From Thermoanaerobaculia bacterium (GTDB lineage: Bacteria > Acidobacteriota > Thermoanaerobaculia > UBA5066): a DNA stretch of 6,838 nt. A program made the position numbers and the translations under genes. Each line of letters opens with the position of its first letter. Position 1 is the stretch's first letter. The stretch spans positions 1 to 6,838 of the forward strand of contig JAMQPJ010000545.1 of NCBI GenBank assembly GCA_023717585.1, read 5' to 3'. The notes beneath the pieces were generated by a model, which saw nothing but the letters and a program-made list of their open reading frames with translations, made no database searches and was not told where the DNA came from. Positions 1-5,110 of the stretch are shown one piece after another.

Positions 1-1
1 C

Positions 2-217
2 TCCATACCCGCGCCAGCGCTTCTGCCCCACCCGGCGAGCGCCGGCGAGGCGGGTTGGACGGGTACCTTCGAAGCAAATCTCTCTTTCTCTCTCTCTCAA
101 GAAGCATCGACCGGAAAGAAGGACATCACCCTTCGCACGCACTATCGCGCGTGCGGCGACGGAACGTGCCGGCCCGAAGCGGTGCTCAGCATGACGATTC
201 CGGTCGAGATCGTCTGA
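2..217 (+). CDS. C-terminal end of a DsbD-like / thiol-disulfide domain protein (5' partial)
   Basis: An open frame enters from the left edge and ends at TGA 215-217, giving 71 residues with no start in the window. The last part reads as beta strands, with GWTGTFEANLSF, then DITLRTHYRAC, then a CxxxxC pair (CGDGTC), and finally a strand ending VLSMTIPVEIV. This matches the end of the DsbD N-terminal (alpha) or disulfide-bond-corrector type domain. There a Tyr-x-x-Cys strand is followed by a second Cys and a last strand in the pattern of leVPV. In that family the Cys pair passes electrons to periplasmic partners, so an envelope location is expected. The domain also occurs as the C-terminal part of redoxin-like proteins, and the full architecture lies outside the window. 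The gene ends only 18 bp before the convergent amidase stop. A CT-rich tract at 79-98 lies inside the coding frame and encodes Leu/Ser/Phe. Family assignment rests on the short C-terminal motif only. Confidence 0.6.
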   Translation, partial: SIPAPALLPHPASAGEAGWTGTFEANLSFSLSQEASTGKKDITLRTHYRACGDGTCRPEAVLSMTIPVEIV

Positions 218-235
218 GCGAGACACGGACCTCGG

Positions 236-1015
236 TCAGCGCCGATAGCCGCCGGGCTTTCGATCCTTCAGCACCGGGAACTTCGCGCGCGCGTCCGCCA
301 CAACCGCGGGATCGACGTCCACGAGGAGGACGGTCTCGATTTCGGCGGCGCTCGCGAGCGTCTCGCCCCACGGCGAGATCACGGCCGAGTCGCCCGCGTG
401 ATGGAAGCCGTTGCCGTCGTCGCCCACGCGGTTGACGCCGGCGACGTAGCAGAGATTCTCGATCGCGCGCGCGCGAAGCAGCGTCTGCCAGTGCGCGCGG
501 CGGCGTTCGGGCCAGTTCGCGACGACGACGAAGGCATCGGTACCGTCGGCTGCCAGGCGGAAGGGCTCCGGGAAGCGCAGGTCGTAGCAGACCTGCGGCG
601 TGACGCGCGCGCCCGCGACCTCCCACGTGACGACCTTCGATCCGGCGGCGTAGTGCTCGTCTTCCTTCGCCATCGAGAACGGGTGGAGCTTCGCGTAGCG
701 CGAGACGCTGCCGTCCGGCGTGACGAGGAGCGCGTTGTTGACGGGAAGGCCGCCCGGGGCGCCGGTCTCCGCCAGCCCTGCGATGACATGGAGGCCGAGG
801 CCGCGCGCCACGGCCTGGAGCCAGAGCTCCGTGGGGCCGCCCGGGGGCTGCGCGATCCTCGCGCCGTCCATCGAGAAACCGGTCGCGAACATCTCGGGCA
901 GGACGGCGAGGTCGGCGCCGCCGTCGGCCGCGCGCTTGAGGAGGTTCGCGGCGCGCGCGTGGTTCGCCTGCCAGTTTTCCCACGCGAGATCCATCTGCAG
1001 CAGGGCCGTACGCAC
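236..1015 (-). CDS. yafV: Omega-amidase, YafV-type carbon-nitrogen hydrolase
   Basis: This 259-residue protein belongs to the nitrilase superfamily. The catalytic triad is visible as Glu41 (in LPEMFATGF), Lys109 (in YAKLHPF) and Cys143 (in QVCYDLRFPE). Further segments typical of the YafV/omega-amidase branch are VANWPERRRAHW, the RARAIEN...VAGVNRVGDDGNG block and the late GDSAVISPWGE motif. Enzymes of this branch hydrolyse alpha-ketoglutaramate and alpha-ketosuccinamate to keto acids and ammonia in the cytosol, repairing by-products of glutamine and asparagine transamination. Length matches the family (about 255-260). The start is GTG at 1013-1015; the N-terminus MRTALLQ aligns with the family's first beta strand, which supports this start over the internal Met8. 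No strong Shine-Dalgarno sequence precedes it. It is divergent from the ACBP gene and convergent with the thiol-disulfide gene, so it is probably monocistronic. Substrate is inferred from family membership. Confidence 0.93.
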   Translation of the reverse strand: MRTALLQMDLAWENWQANHARAANLLKRAADGGADLAVLPEMFATGFSMDGARIAQPPGGPTELWLQAVARGLGLHVIAGLAETGAPGGLPVNNALLVTPDGSVSRYAKLHPFSMAKEDEHYAAGSKVVTWEVAGARVTPQVCYDLRFPEPFRLAADGTDAFVVVANWPERRRAHWQTLLRARAIENLCYVAGVNRVGDDGNGFHHAGDSAVISPWGETLASAAEIETVLLVDVDPAVVADARAKFPVLKDRKPGGYRR

Positions 1016-1081
1016 GGCGGGATTATGGACGCCTCGAGGGGGACGGGCCGCTATGATGCCGGCCGGACCACAGGAGACGTC
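1016..1081. promoter_or_regulatory. Divergent intergenic spacer with -10-like element for the ACBP gene
   Basis: This 66-bp gap separates the divergent amidase and ACBP starts and should hold promoters for both. On the plus strand TATGAT at 1052-1057 is one base from the sigma-70 -10 consensus and sits 24 bp before the ACBP ATG. No recognisable -35 box lies 16-18 bp further upstream (the sequence there is about acgcct). The Shine-Dalgarno sequence AGGAG (1072-1076) precedes the ATG by 5 nt. No clear -10/-35 pair was seen for the amidase direction. The promoter call is inference from one hexamer. Confidence 0.3.
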
Positions 1082-1360
1082 ATGGCTGCAAAGAAGGGCT
1101 CCGCCGCGGACAAGTTCAACGAGGCGAAGGCGCGCGTCGAGAAACTCTCGAAGCGCCCGTCCAACGAACAGCTTCTCGAGCTCTACGCGTTCTACAAGCA
1201 GGCCACGGAAGGGGACGTCGCCGGCTCGAGGCCGGGGATGCTCGATCTGAAGGGCCGAGCGAAGTACGACGCGTGGGCGAAGCGCAAGGGCCTGTCGAAG
1301 GACGACGCGATGAAGAAGTACGTCGCCACCGTCGACAAGCTCGAGGCCGAGCTGGGGTAG
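1082..1360 (+). CDS. Acyl-CoA-binding protein (ACBP)
   Basis: This 92-residue protein is the normal length for a single-domain ACBP. It shows the whole family signature: LYAFYKQATEGD (35-45 region), RPGMLDLKGRAKYDAW and SKDDAMKKYVATV. By alignment with bovine ACBP the acyl-CoA contacts are kept: Tyr35, Tyr38, Lys39, Lys61 and Tyr80 correspond to Tyr28, Tyr31, Lys32, Lys54 and Tyr73. The usual Trp after the second lysine is Tyr62. The protein is a four-helix cytosolic carrier that binds long- and medium-chain acyl-CoA esters and buffers them for lipid synthesis and beta-oxidation. There is no signal peptide. The ATG is well supported by AGGAG 5 nt upstream. The frame stays open far upstream, but that stretch is antisense to the amidase and is not coding. 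ACBPs are widespread in eukaryotes and patchy in bacteria. No fatty-acid genes adjoin it here. Confidence 0.95.
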   Translation: MAAKKGSAADKFNEAKARVEKLSKRPSNEQLLELYAFYKQATEGDVAGSRPGMLDLKGRAKYDAWAKRKGLSKDDAMKKYVATVDKLEAELG

Positions 1361-1430
1361 AGCCTCTGTCCGGGCGGGGTTCCTACCGGTCTCCGTTGCG
1401 AAACAGCCTCGGGCCGCCCCGGGACTGAAG

Positions 1431-1517
1431 GGGATGGTCGGCTACAACGAGCCCGCCGCACGGCGCTCCTGGAAGGCGATGCAGGTCTTCTTCGAGGAGA
1501 TCTTCGGCGGGCGCTGA
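1431..1517 (+). pseudogene. 3' remnant resembling a dienelactone-hydrolase C-terminus
   Basis: About 29 codons ending at TGA 1515-1517 read GMVGYNEPAARRSWK followed by AMQVFFEEIFGGR. The pattern Tyr-Asn-x-x-Ala-Ala-x-x-x-Trp-x-x-x-x-x-Phe-Phe resembles the last helix of dienelactone-hydrolase-type alpha/beta hydrolases, which normally follows the catalytic His-Gly-Phe. Only about 70 bp separate it from the ACBP stop, so the catalytic Cys/Asp/His parts are absent. An ATG at 1434 is in frame but has no properly spaced Shine-Dalgarno sequence. The simplest reading is a leftover 3' end after a deletion between ACBP and the DinB gene, whose convergent stop is 13 bp away. The family match rests on one helix and could be chance, so confidence is moderate. 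Confidence 0.4.
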
Positions 1518-1530
1518 AGGGGCTCTCTCT

Positions 1531-2016
1531 CTACGCCCCCAGGAGCTTCCGGGCCATCAGGAGCTGTCCCACGTGATACGACGTGTGGTCGATCGCGAGG
1601 AGCACGGACCTGAGAACGGTCTTCCCCTTGTGGCCCGGGATCTCGGCGAAGAGATCCGGCGTTTTTTCCACGAACGCCTGGAAGGCCTCGCGGTCGGCCG
1701 CGATGGCCGCGACGCTCTTCCCGAAGGCGCGCGGAAAGGGCGGTGCCGGTGAATCCGGCCAATAGGCGTCCGGCCAATCGCCCTCGACGTAGTCGGAATC
1801 GCGGCAGAAATCGAGGAGGTCGCGCTGCGCGAGCCGGATGTGCTCGAGGAGCTCCCATGGCGAGTGCGTGAAACCCCTCGGTCTCTTCCCGCGGAGGCGC
1901 GGAGGTAGGCCCTTCACGGCGCCCTCGAGACTGATGTGCGCACTCTCCCAGGAGAGGGCGCGAGAGAGATGTTCGCGGAGAGGGGCATCCTTCGGTGACA
2001 TTGCCGCCTCGTTCAC
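1531..2016 (-). CDS. DinB-family (DinB/YfiT-type) putative metal-dependent protein
   Basis: This protein has 161 residues, usual for the DinB superfamily four-helix bundle. The three histidines that bind a divalent metal in this fold are in place: His59 in WELLEHIRLAQRDLL, and His144 and His148 in AIDHTSYHVGQLLMARKLLG. The superfamily includes thiol-dependent S-transferases (bacillithiol or mycothiol) and many members of unknown role, so the substrate cannot be named. Two starts are possible. A GTG at 2014-2016 overlaps the upstream minigene's stop as GTGA, typical of translational coupling. An ATG at 1999-2001 (five residues shorter) has GAGG 5 nt upstream. The GTG is given here because of the overlap. 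The protein is cytosolic with no membrane segments. It is probably co-transcribed with the upstream minus-strand genes. Confidence 0.88.
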   Translation of the reverse strand: MNEAAMSPKDAPLREHLSRALSWESAHISLEGAVKGLPPRLRGKRPRGFTHSPWELLEHIRLAQRDLLDFCRDSDYVEGDWPDAYWPDSPAPPFPRAFGKSVAAIAADREAFQAFVEKTPDLFAEIPGHKGKTVLRSVLLAIDHTSYHVGQLLMARKLLGA

Positions 2017-2114
2017 TTTCTCAGGAGCTTGAATGCGTGATTCCAGGTGCGCGACACAAACCCGTTCCCGAGAGCCTGGCCAACTTCGCCGCTGCCGAGG
2101 ATGCCGATCTTCAT
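2013..2114 (-). pseudogene. Internally deleted NAD(P)-binding / F420-dependent NADP reductase-like gene (33-codon minigene)
   Basis: The frame encodes 33 residues. The first 22, starting MKIGILGSGEVGQALGNGF, are the classic Rossmann beta-alpha start with GxGxxG at 7-12, as in the NADPH-dependent F420 reductase family. The last 11, TWNHAFKLLRK, closely resemble the C-terminal tail (GTWNHAFKLLR type) I recall for proteins of that same family, which are normally over 200 residues. The two ends are joined in frame near 2046-2049, so the whole middle is missing. Expression signals remain intact: ATG at 2112-2114 has a good Shine-Dalgarno GGGAGG about 5 nt upstream, and the TGA (2013-2015) overlaps the DinB GTG start as GTGA. 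It cannot be a functional dehydrogenase. It may be a recent deletion allele, a leader peptide coupling dinB translation, or an assembly artefact. Confidence 0.7.
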
Positions 2115-2194
2115 GTGGACCTCCCGGGGCGAGAACGCGTCGACGACACGCCGTATTCCGGGCGGTGACGGGAAGATGGCGCGGGAAACGGGCG

Positions 2195-2632
2195 TCAGCC
2201 GGTTGCGCCGTCGTAGTTGAGGTAGGCCTCGAGAACCTGCACCTCGTGCTCGAGATCCGCGATCCGCTCCTCCATGACGCCGCGGAGCGAGACCACCCCG
2301 ACGACCTTCTTCTTCTCGTCGAGGATCGGGAGGTGGCGGATGTGGTGCTCGGCCATCGTCGAGGCCGCTTGCGCCTCCTCGACGCTGCCCGAGACGTACT
2401 GAACCGGCGACGTCATGACCGCCGAGACGGGCGTCCTGGCCGGATCGCGTTTCGCGAGGATGATCTTGTCGAGGATGTCGCGCTCCGAGAAGATCCCCGT
2501 CATCTTCTTTCCCTTGAGCACGACCACGGCGCCGATCCGCTCCTTCACCATGGTCTTGACGGCGGCTTCGACGGTCGCGGTCTCCTGGACGGTGACGGCG
2601 GGTCGGGACGAGTTCCGAAGCAGTTTCGTCAT
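2195..2632 (-). CDS. Tandem CBS-domain protein
   Basis: This protein has 145 residues and consists of two CBS repeats with no attached enzyme or transporter domain. CBS1 spans about 8-62 (PAVTV at 11-15, GIFSERDIL at 46-54). CBS2 spans about 73-122 (HLPILDE at 100-106, GVVSLRGVM at 112-120). The ribose-contacting Asp is present in CBS1 (SERD, Asp52) but is Gly118 in CBS2, which suggests the two nucleotide sites are not equivalent. The tail (about 121-138, MEERIADLEHEVQVLEAYL) has heptad-like spacing and may form a coiled coil. Stand-alone CBS pairs bind adenine nucleotides or related ligands and sense energy state; the partner is unknown. The ATG at 2630-2632 is chosen because GAGGAG lies 6 nt upstream. 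An in-frame ATG at 2669-2671 adds 13 residues but lacks a Shine-Dalgarno sequence and sits inside the leader hairpin. Confidence 0.93.
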   Translation of the reverse strand: MTKLLRNSSRPAVTVQETATVEAAVKTMVKERIGAVVVLKGKKMTGIFSERDILDKIILAKRDPARTPVSAVMTSPVQYVSGSVEEAQAASTMAEHHIRHLPILDEKKKVVGVVSLRGVMEERIADLEHEVQVLEAYLNYDGATG

Positions 2633-2682
2633 GACGGGCTCCTCTCGCAGGCTCGCGCCTGAACGAAACATGGGAGCCCGTC
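2633..2682 (-). promoter_or_regulatory. Leader hairpin occluding the CBS gene ribosome-binding site (candidate cis-regulatory RNA)
   Basis: In the minus-strand transcript the 10 bases GACGGGCTCC (plus positions 2682-2673) are perfectly complementary to GGAGCCCGTC (2642-2633), which lies directly against the CBS ATG. The second arm contains GGAG of the Shine-Dalgarno sequence, so pairing would hide the ribosome-binding site. Inside the 30-nt spacer is a second stem, CAGGC-GCGA-GCCTG (2661-2648), capped by a GNRA-type GCGA tetraloop. It can be lengthened by UCG/CGA across a two-base bulge. The nested layout suggests an on/off translational switch. It matches no riboswitch class I recognise, and stems arise easily in GC-rich DNA. 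Confidence 0.45.
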
Positions 2683-2708
2683 CCGGGAGCCTCCATGATG
2701 CAGACGGC

Positions 2709-3659
2709 TCAGGGAGTCAGCGTGTGCTGATTGCCGGTGACCGGCAAGCCGAGCGCGACTCTCCGACGCGTGAAGGCGTCGCGGAGCCGCCCGAGGAGCG
2801 AGCGGCGCCCCCCGAACCGGACGAGCGGGCTGATCGCGAGGGCCGCCGCCCAGACGGTCACGGCGACGAGTCCGAGCCGCCGCTCAACGCCGGACGGCCC
2901 GTAGTCACGCACGTACGACGCGAGGACCCGGCGATTCGCGGCGAAGCGCCGGATGCGCTTCGCCGGCGTCATGGCGTCCTCCCACCGGCGGTGCGTGCTG
3001 TCGTCGTAGAGCCGCTTCCAGCACACTGACTCCGGGACGTGCAGGAGCGGGCCGCGGAGCGCGACGGCGAAGACCCAGAAGACGTCCGCGGCGTATCCGT
3101 CCTCCTCTCCGGTCCGCAGGAAGAGCCGCTCCTCGACGACTCGGTCGCGCCGCAGGACGCCACGAAACGCGTATCCGAGCTGCCACCGGAAGGGGAGCCC
3201 CAGCGCGTGGCGGAAGCGCCATCGGGCAGGCGGCCGCGGCGGGAGCGAGGCGCCGGCGAGCGCTTCGCCGTCCAGTCCGATCGCGAAGACGTCGCCGAAG
3301 GCGAGGAAGCTGTCCGGACGCGCCTCCAACGCGGCGACGAGCGGCGCGAAGTAACCGGGAGGGTAGGTGTCGTCGTGTGGCATCCACGCGAAGTAACGGC
3401 CCGACGCGGCCGCGAGGAGAGCGTTGTAGTGCTCGGCCCAGCCGGCTCCGTCCGTCGCGCGCAGGAAGCGGATCCGCGGGTCGCCGCCGAACCGCCGCTC
3501 GAGACGGTCGAGCGTGTCGTCCGCGAGGTGGCGGTCGGAGACGAGGATCTCGTAGCCGGGGTCGTCCAGGCACTCGATGTTGCGGGCGACGACGTCGTGA
3601 AAGCGCGCCGAACGGTGGAGCGGGAACGCGAGCGTGACGAGCGGGCCCGGAGGCGTCAT
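2709..3659 (-). CDS. Family 2 glycosyltransferase
   Basis: The protein has 316 residues. The N-terminal GT-A fold starts with the strand LVTLAFPLHRSARF. It continues with EILVSDRHLADDT (37-49), where family 2 enzymes bind the nucleotide, then HYNALLAAASGRYFAWMPHDD, whose HDD at 95-97 is the metal/nucleotide-sugar DxD-type motif. A candidate acceptor or catalytic region is EEDGYAADVFW. Near the C-terminus a hydrophobic run at about 262-280 (LGLVAVTVWAAALAISPLV), followed by many arginines, suggests attachment to the inner face of the membrane. Family members transfer a sugar from an activated donor to a lipid, polysaccharide or protein; neither donor nor acceptor can be read here. The ATG (3657-3659) overlaps the upstream oxidoreductase stop as ATGA, so the two are translationally coupled. 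The long same-frame extension upstream of this ATG is antiparallel noise over the oxidoreductase. Confidence 0.88.
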   Translation of the reverse strand: MTPPGPLVTLAFPLHRSARFHDVVARNIECLDDPGYEILVSDRHLADDTLDRLERRFGGDPRIRFLRATDGAGWAEHYNALLAAASGRYFAWMPHDDTYPPGYFAPLVAALEARPDSFLAFGDVFAIGLDGEALAGASLPPRPPARWRFRHALGLPFRWQLGYAFRGVLRRDRVVEERLFLRTGEEDGYAADVFWVFAVALRGPLLHVPESVCWKRLYDDSTHRRWEDAMTPAKRIRRFAANRRVLASYVRDYGPSGVERRLGLVAVTVWAAALAISPLVRFGGRRSLLGRLRDAFTRRRVALGLPVTGNQHTLTP

Positions 3660-4894
3660 GCCGCGTCGAGCCGCTCGAGGAGCTGGCGGGCGAAACGGGG
3701 CGCGCTCGTCAGCTTGCCGGTGTCGATCGTGAAGTACCCGTCCGCTCCTCTCACTCCGGTGTCGTGGCGCTCGTGAAGCTCGCTCGCCGGATCGTCGATG
3801 TCGCAATCTCCCCAGGCGAAGATGACCCCGGCCGCGACGTCGGTGATGCGTACCGACTCGAGGCCGGGGACGATCCGGGAAAACGCGTCGAGCGATTCGC
3901 GTTCGACGCGTAACGCCTCGTCGGGCGCGACCTCCCCGCGGCAGGCGCGCTCCCATTCCGGAGGCGTCTCGACCGCCGAGCTCCAGCCGCGGAGACACGC
4001 CGGATACCACGAGAGGTAGGTGTGCCGGGCGTCCCACGGCACGACGTCGCCGTAGGGGCCGACGACGACCGTGAGCGCCGGCAGATCCGCCATCGCCTCC
4101 GGCAGCTCGCAGAAGAACCTGATCTTCAGGCGGTAGACCCACGGCCGTTTTGGAAGGAGGTCCATCTGCCGGTCGAGCGCCAGCCTCCCCGGCCAGAGGC
4201 AGTTCACGACGACCCCGGCCTCTCGCGTCCACGGGGCGCCGTCTCGCGTCAGGCCCGACACGCAAAAGCCGGTCCCCGTGCGGCGGACGGAGCAGACGCG
4301 ATGCCCGTAGAGTGTGCGGATCGTCTCCCTCCGCCTGAGCCCGTCCCGCAGCACCTCGCGCAGCCGGATCGTGTCGACCGCGAGCTCTCGCGTCCTCACG
4401 AGGTGGCTCGCGACTTCCGGACTCAGCCAGGGCACCCGCCCGACAGGCACGGCGTCGTCCACGAGCCGCTCGGGGATCCCGCCGAGATAGTGGAGGCCCG
4501 GCCGGCCGCGAAGCTCGCGGTACGCGTCCTCCACCCGCGCGTAGAAGGCGAACAGCCGGTCGGGGGCAATCATCGAGTCGTGCGCGACGACGTACGCGAA
4601 AGGGCGGGAGACCAGGCGGTCCCACGAGATCGGGAGGCCGGTCCAGGTCTCGAGGAGCGGCGCGAACTCGAGCGCGCTCTCGAGCATGAGAAGGGCCGTG
4701 CGGAAGCTCGGATCGTGGGCGTAGACGAGACCGAGGTGGATCTTCCCTTCGCTCCGAAGGCTCGCTCCGCGCATGAGGTCGTCGTCGCCGTCGACGAGCG
4801 TCACGCGGTGCCCCGCGGTGGCCAGTGCGAGCGCTGCGGACACACCCTGGATCCCGGCGCCGAGGACCAGGATCTCTTCAGCGCCGCGCCGCAT
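3656..4894 (-). CDS. FAD-dependent oxidoreductase (DAO-type fold)
   Basis: This 412-residue protein opens with the FAD-binding Rossmann motif GAGIQG at 12-17. The acidic residue ending strand 2 is Asp35 (LVDGDDD). It then has GASLRSEGKIHLGLVYAHD at 43-61, a stretch resembling the substrate-side motif of DAO/glycerol-3-phosphate-dehydrogenase-like flavoproteins. Residues near VVVNCLWPG (about 227-235) match the second part of the FAD site, and the C-terminus GYFTIDTGKLTSAPRFA matches the closing FAD motif of that superfamily. It has no signal peptide or membrane segments, so a cytosolic flavoprotein is expected. The substrate is unknown; the coupled glycosyltransferase suggests a sugar, sugar-nucleotide or cell-surface intermediate (inference). 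The start is ATG 4892-4894; no good Shine-Dalgarno sequence precedes it. Another ATG 8 bp upstream is out of frame. Confidence 0.87.
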   Translation of the reverse strand: MRRGAEEILVLGAGIQGVSAALALATAGHRVTLVDGDDDLMRGASLRSEGKIHLGLVYAHDPSFRTALLMLESALEFAPLLETWTGLPISWDRLVSRPFAYVVAHDSMIAPDRLFAFYARVEDAYRELRGRPGLHYLGGIPERLVDDAVPVGRVPWLSPEVASHLVRTRELAVDTIRLREVLRDGLRRRETIRTLYGHRVCSVRRTGTGFCVSGLTRDGAPWTREAGVVVNCLWPGRLALDRQMDLLPKRPWVYRLKIRFFCELPEAMADLPALTVVVGPYGDVVPWDARHTYLSWYPACLRGWSSAVETPPEWERACRGEVAPDEALRVERESLDAFSRIVPGLESVRITDVAAGVIFAWGDCDIDDPASELHERHDTGVRGADGYFTIDTGKLTSAPRFARQLLERLDAA

Positions 4895-5110
4895 CGGGGC
4901 ATGCTAACAAGGGGCTCGGATCACGGCCGCGTCGCGCGCTCCACGAGGTGGACGAAGGAGCGGTAGCGCGCGCCCGTCGCGCGAGAAAGCCCCACCTCGC
5001 AGGTGCGACTCGACGACCAGTGCCCCGCTGCGCCTGCCGCTCGCGCTTCTTCGGCCTCGAGGCGCGTCGCGGAGGCCGTCAGCTCGGGGAACAGGAACCC
5101 ACGGAGACCG
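4895..5110 (-). other. 216-bp gap; stop-free minus-strand frame ending at 4921, possible degraded coding remnant
   Basis: No confident gene lies between the regulator stop and the oxidoreductase start. On the minus strand one frame is open from within the regulator's 3' end down to TGA at 4921-4923. It includes RGFLFPELTASATRLEAEEA and ends GARYRSFVHLVERATRP. Codon third positions in this stretch are mostly G or C, as in the real genes nearby. There is no in-frame ATG and no plausible GTG with a ribosome-binding site, so it would be a truncated or decayed 3' end, or chance in GC-rich DNA. I do not recognise a family. A 7-bp inverted repeat CGGCCTC/GAGGCCG (5052-5058 and 5072-5078) lies 30-60 bp after the regulator stop. 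It has no T-run, so it is only a weak terminator candidate. The promoter of the oxidoreductase operon should lie in the last part, but no clear boxes were seen. Confidence 0.25.

Noticed and set aside
398..1081. In-frame upstream extension of the ACBP gene
   Set aside because: It is antisense to the omega-amidase and has no family similarity. ACBP has a strong AGGAG and the normal family length from 1082.
1361..1440. Rho-independent terminator after the ACBP gene
   Set aside because: GC-rich self-complementary bits (around 1411-1424) exist, but there is no clear stem-loop followed by a T-run.
2731..2747. Perfect palindrome TTGCCGGT-G-ACCGGCAA
   Set aside because: It lies within the glycosyltransferase's last codons and has a one-base centre that cannot form a good hairpin. 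It has no T-run and no second copy in the window, so an operator or terminator role is unsupported.
2709..4625. Long minus-strand frame (638 codons) apparently fusing extra sequence in front of the glycosyltransferase
   Set aside because: The upstream 321 or so codons are Arg/Pro/Ala-rich noise overlapping the well-supported oxidoreductase in another frame. The real protein starts at the ATG overlapping the oxidoreductase stop.
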